Source: Bradyrhizobium campsiandrae (GTDB lineage: Bacteria; Pseudomonadota; Alphaproteobacteria; Rhizobiales; Xanthobacteraceae). Taken from it: a stretch of 64,000 bases of DNA. Position numbers and translations under genes: made by a program. The DNA lies in NCBI RefSeq assembly GCF_014529705.1, contig NZ_JAANIH010000006.1, positions 1-64,000 on the forward strand, given 5' to 3'. Positions 1-7,526 of this stretch are shown here, piece after piece. Below the pieces are notes generated by a model. The model was given only the letters and a program-made list of their open reading frames with translations, had not been told where the DNA came from and searched no databases. Positions within the stretch are counted from its first letter, which is position 1. Every line of letters begins with the position of its first letter.

Positions 1-507
1 GTTCGACACGCTGACCAAGGCAGTGCCTGGCACGGTGGTGATCGTATCGTTGAACCCACCGCCGCCACCGCCCCCGCCGTCTCCCGCGGCTGCGCCAGCA
101 TTGCCAACTGCTCCGTTGATATTGAAGGTGGTCGCGCCCGATCCGCCCGCGGCACCGCCGCTGCCCGCGCCGCCAAATCCTCCCGCTCCGGAGTATGGGA
201 ATCCAGAGCCGCCATTGCCACCACCACCACCGCCGCCGCCGCCGCCTGCACTGGCGGTGCCCGCCGTTCCAGTGCCGCCGGTCCCGCCCACCAGATTGTC
301 GGTGGCGCCAGCGCCGCCCGCGCCCGCGCCTGTCGCGCCGGCGCCGCCCGATCCGCCGTCCGCCTTTGCAGGTGACGCCGATGCCAGCGCGAGGTACATC
401 GCACAGAGGGCAGCGAATGCGGCCCGGCCGAGTGCGGTCGTCGTCGGCAGCGATGATCTGAAAATAAATGTTCGCTGCTTGCGCATTCCAAATCCGGTCC
501 CGCCCAT
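1..507 (-). CDS. Glycine-rich secreted protein, 3' end outside the window
   Basis: Reading leftward from an ATG at 507, the frame is open for 169 codons to the window edge, so the C-terminus is missing. A basic start (MRKQR at residues 8-12) leads into a hydrophobic stretch ending SPAKA near residue 49, which looks like a Sec signal peptide. The mature part is very rich in Gly, Ala, Ser and Thr, with ten consecutive glycines at about residues 88-97, resembling the low-complexity passenger of Gly-rich adhesins or autotransporters. The second ATG at 486 is an equally good start; neither has a strong ribosome site. The Pro-rich ORF on the other strand is its shadow. A direct-repeat operator lies at 572-608 just upstream. 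Function is not known; a surface or matrix role is inference. Confidence 0.7.
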   Translation of the reverse strand, partial: MGGTGFGMRKQRTFIFRSSLPTTTALGRAAFAALCAMYLALASASPAKADGGSGGAGATGAGAGGAGATDNLVGGTGGTGTAGTASAGGGGGGGGGGNGGSGFPYSGAGGFGGAGSGGAAGGSGATTFNINGAVGNAGAAAGDGGGGGGGGFNDTITTVPGTALVSVSN

Positions 508-571
508 CGCAATTGCTCGTTCGTCGGCCACGTACGAACGCAACCAATTTACAGAAGTGGGTTGCACAGGC

Positions 572-608
572 TTGGACCAGACGGCACGGGACACGGGCAG
601 CGCGGCAT
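572..608. promoter_or_regulatory. Predicted AraC-type operator, site A
   Basis: TTGGACCAGACGGCAC at 572-587 is followed 21 bp later (593-608) by a weaker copy, ACGGGCAGCGCGGCAT. The same motif pair with the same 21-bp period is found at 1282-1318 and 4134-4170. It lies between the terminator of the upstream peptide unit and the start of the Gly-rich gene, 65-101 bp before its ATG. Direct repeats about two helical turns apart are typical of AraC/XylS activators. Binding by the regulator at 4201 is inferred. Confidence 0.55.
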
Positions 609-644
609 TCTGCTTGCCAATTTGAGCGGCTGTTGCCGTTGGGC

Positions 645-684
645 GACAAAAACGCGGCGGCCCGCGATCTTCATCGCGGGCCGC
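645..684 (-). terminator. Intrinsic terminator after the double-glycine peptide genes
   Basis: A perfect 12-bp stem (657-668 with 673-684, 4-nt loop) is followed on the minus strand by a short spacer and a run of five T (648-652). It sits about 40 bp after the stop of the 55-aa peptide gene and before operator site A, so it separates the peptide unit from the Gly-rich gene. Confidence 0.75.
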
Positions 685-721
685 TTGGGACTGATGGGAA
701 TTCGCGGGGGCGTGCCGGCTG

Positions 722-889
722 CTACACGGCCGGCAAGAGGCCTTCGCGGGGCAGTTTGCCGGCGCCACCTCCGCCGCCAAGTGCTCCGTATCCGCCACTG
801 ACGTTATCCAGCTGCTTTTGATCGAGCTCGCCGTTCTGCTTGCGCTGCTCGGCCGGAGCGGACGTCTTGTCTTTCGTGCTGTCGCTCAT
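722..889 (-). CDS. 55-aa double-glycine leader peptide (second of pair)
   Basis: A short ORF with a GAGGAG ribosome site about 9 nt before the ATG. Residues 21-33 read ELDQKQLDNVSGG, matching the bacteriocin-type leader pattern E-L-x(4)-L-x-x-V-S-G-G that is cut after GG by C39-peptidase ABC exporters. Cleavage would release a 22-residue core beginning YGAL, containing six glycines in a row over a short stretch and ending in LLPAV. It has no cysteine. It follows the related 62-aa peptide gene by 62 bp and ends at a strong terminator, so the two probably share one transcript. No exporter is visible in the window. Whether the product is a bacteriocin, a signal or a secreted surface peptide is unknown. 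Confidence 0.7.
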   Translation of the reverse strand: MSDSTKDKTSAPAEQRKQNGELDQKQLDNVSGGYGALGGGGGAGKLPREGLLPAV

Positions 890-951
890 CGTTCAAAACT
901 CCTCGGCTTGAATGGGATCTTTAGAAAGGGCGGGGCGCGTACGCTCCGCGA

Positions 952-1140
952 TCAATAGTCCACGTTGGTCGGGCAGTTGAAGGTCCGGCCCGATCCGCCG
1001 GTCTGGTAGCCGCCGCTGACCTGCGCGAGATCGTGCTCGGACAGCTCGAACTGCTCGGTCTTGCCGGCATGTGCATCAGGCGCGATCGAATCGTCAGATG
1101 TCCGATTCGCGCTCAGCGCCTTGGACGATGTCTTGGTCAT
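952..1140 (-). CDS. 62-aa double-glycine leader peptide (first of pair)
   Basis: A 62-residue peptide with a GGAG ribosome site just before the ATG. The leader is about 44 residues and hydrophilic, and ends ELSEHDLAQVSGG, a near-textbook double-glycine processing motif. The predicted core is YQTGGSGRTFNCPTNVDY, 18 residues with a single cysteine. It shares the leader motif, but not the core, with the next gene, as expected of a paralogous pair of exported peptides. The direct-repeat operator at 1282-1318 lies 142-178 bp upstream, in the gap after the autotransporter gene. Function is unknown. The leader class is known; export and regulation are inferred. Confidence 0.75.
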   Translation of the reverse strand: MTKTSSKALSANRTSDDSIAPDAHAGKTEQFELSEHDLAQVSGGYQTGGSGRTFNCPTNVDY

Positions 1141-1281
1141 GTAAACTCCGTCTGGAAGTTGATAAGCGGTCGCGTGGTGCGCTCGCCTGCAATCCGTGTC
1201 GGCAAACGCGCGCGAGGTTCTGGGTGCAGGATTTCACTTAATCGTTATTGCTGAAAATCAGCATATCGGGAGATGAATGAC

Positions 1282-1318
1282 TTGGGCCAGACGGCACTGT
1301 GTTTGGACTCGGCGGCAA
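1282..1318. promoter_or_regulatory. Predicted AraC-type operator, site B
   Basis: TTGGGCCAGACGGCAC (1282-1297) and TTGGACTCGGCGGCAA (1303-1318) form a direct repeat with start-to-start spacing of 21 bp. The pair lies between the autotransporter stop and the first double-glycine peptide and matches sites A and C in sequence, orientation and spacing. It is the likely control region of the peptide pair. Confidence 0.6.
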
Positions 1319-1327
1319 GAACGTCCC

Positions 1328-3940
1328 TCACCAGGCGTAGCGCACGACGCCCTTGCCGGCATAGGAGCGGGTGACTTGCGAGAACTCGCCCTCGAAGGTC
1401 GCGGCCGCCGACCAGCCGTTCAGCCATTTCATCTCGGCCGATGCGGTCGTGAGTGCGGAATCGCGCGCCTGCGCCGCGCCGTTGACGACGAAGCTTGCGC
1501 CCGGCAGCGCCTGGAAGGTCGCAGCGATCGTGCGGTTCGGATTGAAATCATGCGCCCAGGCGAGGCGGCCGCGCAGCGTCAGCACGCCGCTCTGCTGCGC
1601 AAAGGATTTGTCGCTGCGCAGGCCGAGCTCGCTGCGCGCATCGGTCACGTCCTTGGCCGCATAATTGAGCGCGAAGGCCGGCGCCCCTGAAATCACCTGC
1701 TCGGCATAGGTCGGCAGCGGGATCGTGGTGGCGTGCTCGGCCGCATAGGGCCTGCGAACCACGCCGCCGATCCACGGCGCATCGTAGCGATAGCCGCCTT
1801 CGAGCCGACCGGACCATGCATTGGCGTTGAACTCCGCGCGCAGCCGGTCGGCGCCCGCGATCGTCACGGTGCGGTCGGTGGTCACATCCTGCCAGCCGTA
1901 GGCGAGTGCGGCGGTGACGTAAGCGGGGCCGCTGGTGTGATGCACATAGGCGCCGGCCTGAAACAGGTCGGAGCGTCCGCCGCCGAGCCCGCTGACGCCA
2001 AAACTGGTGCCGCCACCGGCGAGCGCAAAGCCGGCCAGCGTGCTCGGCGAGATCAGATAGTCCGCGCCGACGGCAGTGCCGAAGATGCGGCTGGTCGCCT
2101 GGCTCGAGCCGACGATGGCGTTGCCCTCGGTGGTCTGTGTGCCGCCGAATCCGGCCGCCCACACGCTCCAGCGCTGTTCGAACGGGCGGCCGCGCAGCGG
2201 CGCCTTGGTGAACATGGCATAGGCGTCGGCGCGGCGATCGTCCGCATAGCCGATCGCGCCCGCGGGCGCATCGCCGCAGGCGGCCTGCGATGGCGAAGCG
2301 GTGCGGCAATTGGAGTTTCGCATGAAGGGATCCGTCAGCAGGCCCATGAACTGGCTCATGGCATCGAAGGTGGCCTGCTGCGAACCGGCCGCGCTCTCGC
2401 CCGAGGCCTGGGTCAGGCCTGCGGGCGTCAGGCTGCCATAGACTGCAGGGATTCCTCCGGTCGAATTGAAATCGCCGACCAGCGCGTCGGCATCCGCCTG
2501 ATGGTTTTGATTCATCGCGTTATACGAAGGGCCAGCAAAGCCGAGCGCGAGATTGAGATAGACGTTGTTGGCGTCATAGCTCAGCGTGTCATGGAATCCG
2601 GCAGGCAGGTTGTTGTTGGCGATGACCGACGCGAACGTTCCGGATAGGCCACCGGTTGCGGTGAGGATCGTGTACTGCTTGCTGACATAGCTGCCGGTGA
2701 GGAAGGCAGCCTGCACGGTGGCGCCGTTGAGGGTCGCCGTGCCCGAGACCGTCGTGAAGGAGGCAGTCGAGGGGTTCAACCCGATCAAATAGAGCGCACC
2801 GGCCTGGAAGGCGAGATTGCCGGCGACCGTCAGCGAGGTCGTTGGCGTGCCGTTACCAGGGCCGAGCAGGCCGCCGGCATTGACCTGCGTATTGCCGATC
2901 GTGCCCGCGCCCACAAGCCAGGCGCCATTGTTGACCGTGGTCAGGCTCGATGTGGCGATCGAGCCGTCCACCCACAACGTGCCGCCGTTGACCGTCGTCG
3001 CGCCGGTGTAGGTGTTTGCCCCGGTCAGCCCCCTGATGCCGTTGCCGATCTTCCCGAGCCAGCCGCCCGTGCCGCCCCCGCCGCCGCCGTCCCTGATCAA
3101 CCCGGACACTGTCGTTGAGAAATTATTGCCGCCGACGGTCAACTGGTTGCTGCCGAGCTGGAAGAATCCGCCGCCTGCTATGGAGCCGGCCGAGAGTTGA
3201 TGGTTGCCGGCAGGTCCGGATGAGAGGGAGAAATCCGTCGAGGCTGTGGCGTTATTGGTGATGGCAGCGTTGCCCGCCGTCGCGTTGTTCGACAGGGCAA
3301 GAAAGCTCTGGTTGTCGATAACGGCGTTGCCGGCAGAACTATTGGCGACAAAATAGAGGCCACCCTGGTTTGTGAAGACGGCGCTGCCCGCGGTGCTCGC
3401 GTCGAAGAAATACATGGTGGCGGCGGCGGCGTTTCCAACCGTCGCGTTGCCCGCAGTACTGTTGTTGAAGAAGCCGGTCGAGCCCGCGTTGCTGATAGTG
3501 GCAGTGCCGGCGGAGCTATTATTGGTGAAGTAAAGGGTACCAGTCTGGCTCGTGGCGATCGAAATGCTGCCGCCGTTGGCCGCGATCCCTGCGCCCGTGA
3601 ACGAGAGCGTAACGTTTGCCCCGATCGTGGCCTGGTAGCTGGAGGCCCCTGAATTGAGAGTCCAGCCGCCCACACTGGCGTCGGCCGCGATGGCGATGGC
3701 GGTCTGGTTGGACGTACCGAAGAAGGCCGTGCCAGTCGGCCCCAGACCCGTGTTCCAGTTCGTGCCAGCGTTGTAGATGCCCCTCCCGTTATTCGTCTTC
3801 CAGGTGTCAGTCTGGGCCGACGACGGCGCGGCGGGAATCATGAGCGCGAGTGTGGAGCAGGCGGCCAGCAACGCCGCACGCGTCCGTTTTCGCTGCGATG
3901 TGGTGATCGCGGCAGCGGCAACGACAGTCATCTTCGTCAT
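1328..3940 (-). CDS. Autotransporter with beta-helix passenger and C-terminal beta-barrel
   Basis: A type Va secretion protein of 870 residues. The N-terminus has a long leader with a basic region (QRKRTR) and a hydrophobic core ending in PSSAQ near residue 43. The early passenger carries imperfect repeats of about 19-20 residues of the form F-x-N-N-S-S-A-G-x-A-x-I-x-N, consistent with beta-helix rungs. A typical autotransporter-associated strand repeat follows around residues 300-350 (GANTYTGATTVNGGTLWVDG). About the last 280 residues look like an autotransporter barrel and end in an aromatic residue (YAW). A GGGAAG-like ribosome site precedes the ATG at 3940. It diverges from the AraC regulator at 4201, with operators in between. 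The passenger's target is unknown. Confidence 0.9.
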   Translation of the reverse strand: MTKMTVVAAAAITTSQRKRTRAALLAACSTLALMIPAAPSSAQTDTWKTNNGRGIYNAGTNWNTGLGPTGTAFFGTSNQTAIAIAADASVGGWTLNSGASSYQATIGANVTLSFTGAGIAANGGSISIATSQTGTLYFTNNSSAGTATISNAGSTGFFNNSTAGNATVGNAAAATMYFFDASTAGSAVFTNQGGLYFVANSSAGNAVIDNQSFLALSNNATAGNAAITNNATASTDFSLSSGPAGNHQLSAGSIAGGGFFQLGSNQLTVGGNNFSTTVSGLIRDGGGGGGTGGWLGKIGNGIRGLTGANTYTGATTVNGGTLWVDGSIATSSLTTVNNGAWLVGAGTIGNTQVNAGGLLGPGNGTPTTSLTVAGNLAFQAGALYLIGLNPSTASFTTVSGTATLNGATVQAAFLTGSYVSKQYTILTATGGLSGTFASVIANNNLPAGFHDTLSYDANNVYLNLALGFAGPSYNAMNQNHQADADALVGDFNSTGGIPAVYGSLTPAGLTQASGESAAGSQQATFDAMSQFMGLLTDPFMRNSNCRTASPSQAACGDAPAGAIGYADDRRADAYAMFTKAPLRGRPFEQRWSVWAAGFGGTQTTEGNAIVGSSQATSRIFGTAVGADYLISPSTLAGFALAGGGTSFGVSGLGGGRSDLFQAGAYVHHTSGPAYVTAALAYGWQDVTTDRTVTIAGADRLRAEFNANAWSGRLEGGYRYDAPWIGGVVRRPYAAEHATTIPLPTYAEQVISGAPAFALNYAAKDVTDARSELGLRSDKSFAQQSGVLTLRGRLAWAHDFNPNRTIAATFQALPGASFVVNGAAQARDSALTTASAEMKWLNGWSAAATFEGEFSQVTRSYAGKGVVRYAW

Positions 3941-4124
3941 GGTCTTCCCAGGGCATTACCGGGCGAAGCGAGCGTCGCCCATCCAATTGGCTACCTAGCG
4001 TGCGAGCGATAGTCCGGCTTGGGCACAACGGCAGCCCCCTTGGGCTGTGCGGACCTGCGGTCGCGAATTGCGATCTCTGTTGAAGTTGAGCAACAGCGCC
4101 GGAGAGCCGCGACTTGAGCGCGTG

Positions 4125-4190
4125 GGTCAACAATTGGACTGGGCGGCACATGGCGCGGACTAAACGGCACTCACGTGCCGTTTGATCCAA
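4125..4190. promoter_or_regulatory. Divergent control region with three AraC-type half-sites (site C)
   Basis: TTGGACTGGGCGGCAC (4134-4149) and GCGGACTAAACGGCAC (4155-4170) are a direct repeat 21 bp apart. A third copy, TTGGATCAAACGGCAC, lies on the minus strand at 4175-4190 and makes a 9-bp palindrome (4162-4183) with the second. A minus-strand TTGACC at 4130-4125 sits 4 bp from the first repeat, where an activator would contact the -35 region of the autotransporter promoter. The third site abuts the start of the regulator gene and suggests autoregulation. Promoter placement is inferred. Confidence 0.6.
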
Positions 4191-4200
4191 TGTTCCCCTT

Positions 4201-5217
4201 GTGCGACAAATTGGCATGTCCATTGGGGGTCCTGTCGTGACGGCGGTCGATGCCAACGAGTTGCTTCAGTTTCGCGTGACGTCCGCGCCCTTTGCGGCGA
4301 GCGGACAGCTCGACGCCTTCATCGAGGTGTGGGGCCGCAAGATGATGCGCTTTGCGATCGAGCCGTTGGCCGGCCAACCGCTCCAGATCGATGCCATGCT
4401 GCGCTCGCTGCCCGACTTCGCGATGGCGAGCGGGCTACGTTCGCCGATGCGGGTTCATCGCCACGCCGAGCTGATCGACAATGACGATCTCCACCTCGTC
4501 GTTATCGCGCAAGGCACGGGCGAGCTGCGTCAGCAGGGCCGTGTCGCGACCATTCGCGCGGGCGAGGCCGTTCTGACCGACAACGGCACGCCGGCGATCT
4601 TCGTGATGCCGACGCGGTGTCACACCATCACCTACCGCTTCAGCAGGGATCTGCTGCGGCATCGCGTCAGTCACGTCGACGATCTCGTCGCGCGGCCGAT
4701 CGACAGGGATCACCAGGTGCTGCGCCTGCTGACCGGCTATGCCGGAATCCTCAACGATCAGAGTGCGCTCGCCACGGCCGAGCTGCGCCGCGCCGTCAGC
4801 GATCACATGCACGACCTTGCTGCTCTGCTGTTCGGTGCCCGGACGGGGCCGAGTCTGGCCGAGGGGCTTCGCGCCGCGCGGCTCAAGGCGATGAAGGACG
4901 AGATTTTCCGGCGGCTCGTCGACAGTTCGCTTTCGGTCGGCGACGTTGCGCGCAGCCAGCAGATTTCGGAGCGCTACATCCGCCAGCTCTTCGCCGGCGA
5001 CGGCACCACCTTCACCGATTTCGTCCGCGATGCACGCCTCGCACGTGCCCATCGCATCCTGACAGATCTCACCGCGCCACACCGGCCAATCAACGCGATC
5101 GCCTATGAATGCGGTTTCAACGACCTCTCTTATTTCAACCGTGCGTTCCGCCAGCGCTACGACATGACGCCGTCGGAGGCCCGCGGCGCGGCGAAGCACA
5201 CGGGCTCCTCGTTCTGA
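4201..5217 (+). CDS. AraC/XylS-family transcriptional regulator
   Basis: The N-terminal half (to about residue 190) resembles the AraC-binding-like sensor domain found in many XylS-type activators. The last 100 residues form the double helix-turn-helix: the first is around LSVGDVARSQQISERYIRQLF and the second includes INAIAYECGFNDLSYFNRAF, the usual family signature ending with TPSEAR. The GTG at 4201 gives 338 residues; the ATG at 4216 (MSIGG) is an alternative. It diverges from the autotransporter. The three half-sites in the shared promoter region recur before the peptide pair and the Gly-rich gene, so it is the best candidate for their common activator. The inducer is unknown. Confidence 0.85.
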   Translation: MRQIGMSIGGPVVTAVDANELLQFRVTSAPFAASGQLDAFIEVWGRKMMRFAIEPLAGQPLQIDAMLRSLPDFAMASGLRSPMRVHRHAELIDNDDLHLVVIAQGTGELRQQGRVATIRAGEAVLTDNGTPAIFVMPTRCHTITYRFSRDLLRHRVSHVDDLVARPIDRDHQVLRLLTGYAGILNDQSALATAELRRAVSDHMHDLAALLFGARTGPSLAEGLRAARLKAMKDEIFRRLVDSSLSVGDVARSQQISERYIRQLFAGDGTTFTDFVRDARLARAHRILTDLTAPHRPINAIAYECGFNDLSYFNRAFRQRYDMTPSEARGAAKHTGSSF

Positions 5218-5259
5218 GGCTTGCTCTATGACTTCCGCTGATCCGGCGGAAGCTGACTT

Positions 5260-5958
5260 TCATGAGCAAACGCCCTCCTGCCTCTGCTGCAGCTTCAGCC
5301 GGCAGCGCAGCGCCTCGCGGATATGGGCGCGGGCGAGCTGCTCGGCCTTGTCGCCGTCGCGCGCGGCAATGGCCTCGATGAGGGCCTGGTGCTCGCCATG
5401 GCTGGTTAAGGGGCGGCCCGTCACGGTGAAGGTGGTGGGGCCGAGCAGGGCGATCCAGTCCTGCAATTCCCGCGAGGCGTTGTCGAGATAGCGGTTGCGC
5501 GCGGCACGGCAGATCGCCTCGTGGAAGGCGCGGTTGAGCTTTGCCATCGCGGTGGCGTCAGGCTCCGGCGCCTCGACAAAGGCCGGGTCGAGATCCCTGA
5601 GCGCGGCGACCGCGGGCGCGGAGGCTTGCTCGGCGGTAAGACGCGCGGCGGCGCCGTCCATGAGTTCTCGCATCGCATAGAGCGCGAGGACCTCCGAGAG
5701 GTCGAGGCTGCGGACGATCAACCCGCGACCGGCGGCGGGCGCGACGAAGCCGCGCGCGGCGAGCCGGCCCAGCGCCTCCCGCACCGGCGTGCGGCTGACC
5801 CTCAGCCGCTGGGCGACTTCCTCCTCGCGCAAGCGGTCGCCCGCGCGGTAGTTGCCGGCCTGGAGCGCCTCGCAGAGCGAGCGAAATACCGCCTCACCCA
5901 GCGCGACACCACCGCCGCGGGTGATTGATCCGCCTGTCTTCGCCGGACGTCTGGCCAT
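5260..5958 (-). CDS. GntR-family regulator, FadR/FCD subfamily
   Basis: A winged-helix GntR domain covers roughly residues 15-85 (LREEEVAQRLRVSRTPVREA is the recognition region). It is followed by an all-alpha FCD ligand domain with the spaced Asp/His pattern (ELMDGAAARLTAEQ, LNRAFHEAICRAA, HGEHQALIEAI). I place the start at the ATG at 5958 (MARRPAKTG, 232 residues) because the longer frame runs through the operator-like region. It diverges from tcuA, with a TTGTATACAA palindrome between them. Repression of the tcu genes, relieved by a di- or tricarboxylate, is the likely role by analogy with FCD regulators. Confidence 0.85.
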   Translation of the reverse strand: MARRPAKTGGSITRGGGVALGEAVFRSLCEALQAGNYRAGDRLREEEVAQRLRVSRTPVREALGRLAARGFVAPAAGRGLIVRSLDLSEVLALYAMRELMDGAAARLTAEQASAPAVAALRDLDPAFVEAPEPDATAMAKLNRAFHEAICRAARNRYLDNASRELQDWIALLGPTTFTVTGRPLTSHGEHQALIEAIAARDGDKAEQLARAHIREALRCRLKLQQRQEGVCS

Positions 5959-6007
5959 AGTCCCTCGACGCATCCTGCCCATGCAGAGATGCCGCTTGCA
6001 CCGCTTC

Positions 6008-6026
6008 TGTATATCTTTGTATACAA
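6008..6026. promoter_or_regulatory. Predicted GntR/FCD operator
   Basis: TTGTATACAA (6017-6026) is a perfect palindrome preceded by a related half, TGTATA (6009-6014). It is AT-rich within a GC-rich gap between the divergent GntR gene and tcuA, and fits the GT-x-AC core of FadR/FCD operators. Assignment to the adjacent regulator is inferred. Confidence 0.6.
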
Positions 6027-6107
6027 TAGTACGCAAGCGCGAAGCTGGTTGACGCCGGCCGCTGGCGGGCAAGAATGGCTCCAACTTGGTCGTGACGGAC
6101 AGACGGC

Positions 6108-7499
6108 ATGGGCAGCAAATACGACGTGCTGGTGATTGGCGGCGGCAACGCCGCTCTGTGCGCGGCGATCAGCGCCCGCCGCGGCGGCGCCTCGGTGCTC
6201 GTGCTCGAGGGCGCGCCAAAATTCTACCGCGGCGGCAACACCCGCCACACCCGCAACATGCGCTGCGCTCATGACGCCGCGACCGAAATCCTCACAGGAC
6301 CGTACACCGAGGAGGAGTTCTGGGAGGACCTGCTGCGGGTCACCGGCGGGCAGACCGACGAGGTGCTTGCCCGCCACATGATCCGCGAATCCAAGGACAT
6401 CCTGAACTGGATCGTGGAGCAGGGCGTGCGCTGGCAGCCTTCGCTCGGCGGCACGCTGAGCCTTGGCCGTACCAACTCGTTCTTCCTCGGCGGCGGCCGG
6501 GCGATGCTCAACGCGCTGTATCTGACCGCCGAACGTCTCGGCGTCGAAGTTCAGTACGATGCAGAAGTTACCGACCTCGTGATCGAGGACGGCATGTTCC
6601 TCGCCGCGCGCCTGAAGCGGCCGATCCATGGCGAGACCGAAATCCGCGCGACCTCGCTGGTGGCGGCCGCCGGCGGCTTCGAAGCCAACATCGATTGGCT
6701 CAAGCAATATTGGGGCGAGGCCGCCGACAATTTCCTGATCCGCGGCACGCCCTATAATCGCGGCTCGATCCTGAAGATGCTGCTCGCCAAGGGCGTGCAG
6801 GAGGTCGGCGATCCCACCCAGTGCCACGCGGTCGCGATCGACGCCCGCGCACCGAAATTCGACGGCGGCATCATCACGCGGCATGATTCCGTCGTGTTCG
6901 GCATCGTCGTCAACAAGCACGCCCAGCGCTTCTACGACGAGGGCGAGGACATCTGGCCGAAACGCTATGCGATCTGGGGCCGGCTGGTCGCGGCGCAGCC
7001 GGGCCAAATCGCCTACATCATCTTCGATTCGACCGTCGTCACCAGCTTCATGCCGACGCTGTTCCCGCCGATCGCCGGGCAAACCATCGCCGAGCTTGCC
7101 GGCAAGCTCGAGCTCGATCCGGCCGTGCTGGAAAAGACCATCTCCGAATTCAACGCCGCGGTGCGGCCAGGCACGTTCGATCACACCATCCTCGACGATT
7201 GTCGCACCGAAGGCATCACGCCGGCCAAGACGCATTGGGCGCGCAAGATCGAGACGCCGCCCTACCTCGCCTATCCGGTGCGGCCCGGCATCACCTTCAC
7301 CTATCTCGGCACGCGCGTGACCAAGGAGGCGCGGATGCTGATGGCCGACGGCAAGCCGTCCGCCAACATGTTCGCCGCCGGGGAGATCATGGCCGGCAAC
7401 GTGCTTGGCAAGGGTTACGCTGCCGGCATCGGCATGACCATCGGCAGCGTGTTCGGACGGATCGCGGGGCGGGAAGCGGCACGCCACGCCAAGAATTAG
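6108..7499 (+). CDS. tcuA: FAD-dependent tricarballylate dehydrogenase-like protein
   Basis: A flavoprotein of 463 residues in the fumarate reductase/succinate dehydrogenase flavoprotein superfamily. The N-terminal dinucleotide fold has the motif VIGGGNAALCAA (residues 9-20) and the acidic residue for the ribose at LVLEGA. The C-terminus has the second FAD contact region (NMFAAGEIMAGNVLGKGYAAGIGMT). TcuA oxidises tricarballylate to cis-aconitate and passes electrons to membrane-bound TcuB. Here tcuB lies downstream, separated by an esterase gene. All three genes run in one direction and are closely spaced (27 and 4 bp), so they look like one operon under the GntR regulator. The actual substrate may be a related polycarboxylate. 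Confidence 0.85.
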   Translation: MGSKYDVLVIGGGNAALCAAISARRGGASVLVLEGAPKFYRGGNTRHTRNMRCAHDAATEILTGPYTEEEFWEDLLRVTGGQTDEVLARHMIRESKDILNWIVEQGVRWQPSLGGTLSLGRTNSFFLGGGRAMLNALYLTAERLGVEVQYDAEVTDLVIEDGMFLAARLKRPIHGETEIRATSLVAAAGGFEANIDWLKQYWGEAADNFLIRGTPYNRGSILKMLLAKGVQEVGDPTQCHAVAIDARAPKFDGGIITRHDSVVFGIVVNKHAQRFYDEGEDIWPKRYAIWGRLVAAQPGQIAYIIFDSTVVTSFMPTLFPPIAGQTIAELAGKLELDPAVLEKTISEFNAAVRPGTFDHTILDDCRTEGITPAKTHWARKIETPPYLAYPVRPGITFTYLGTRVTKEARMLMADGKPSANMFAAGEIMAGNVLGKGYAAGIGMTIGSVFGRIAGREAARHAKN

Positions 7500-7526
7500 G
7501 ATCAAGAAAAGATGCAGGGAGTAAAC

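Noticed and set aside
23-625. 200-aa Pro-rich ORF on the plus strand
   Set aside because: It is the antisense of the Gly-rich minus-strand gene; GGC/GGT glycine codons read as Pro and Ala on the other strand. It has no ribosome site and no recognisable product.
5802-7505. 567-aa minus-strand ORF over tcuA
   Set aside because: It is a shadow of tcuA with His/Arg/Val-rich composition and no motifs.
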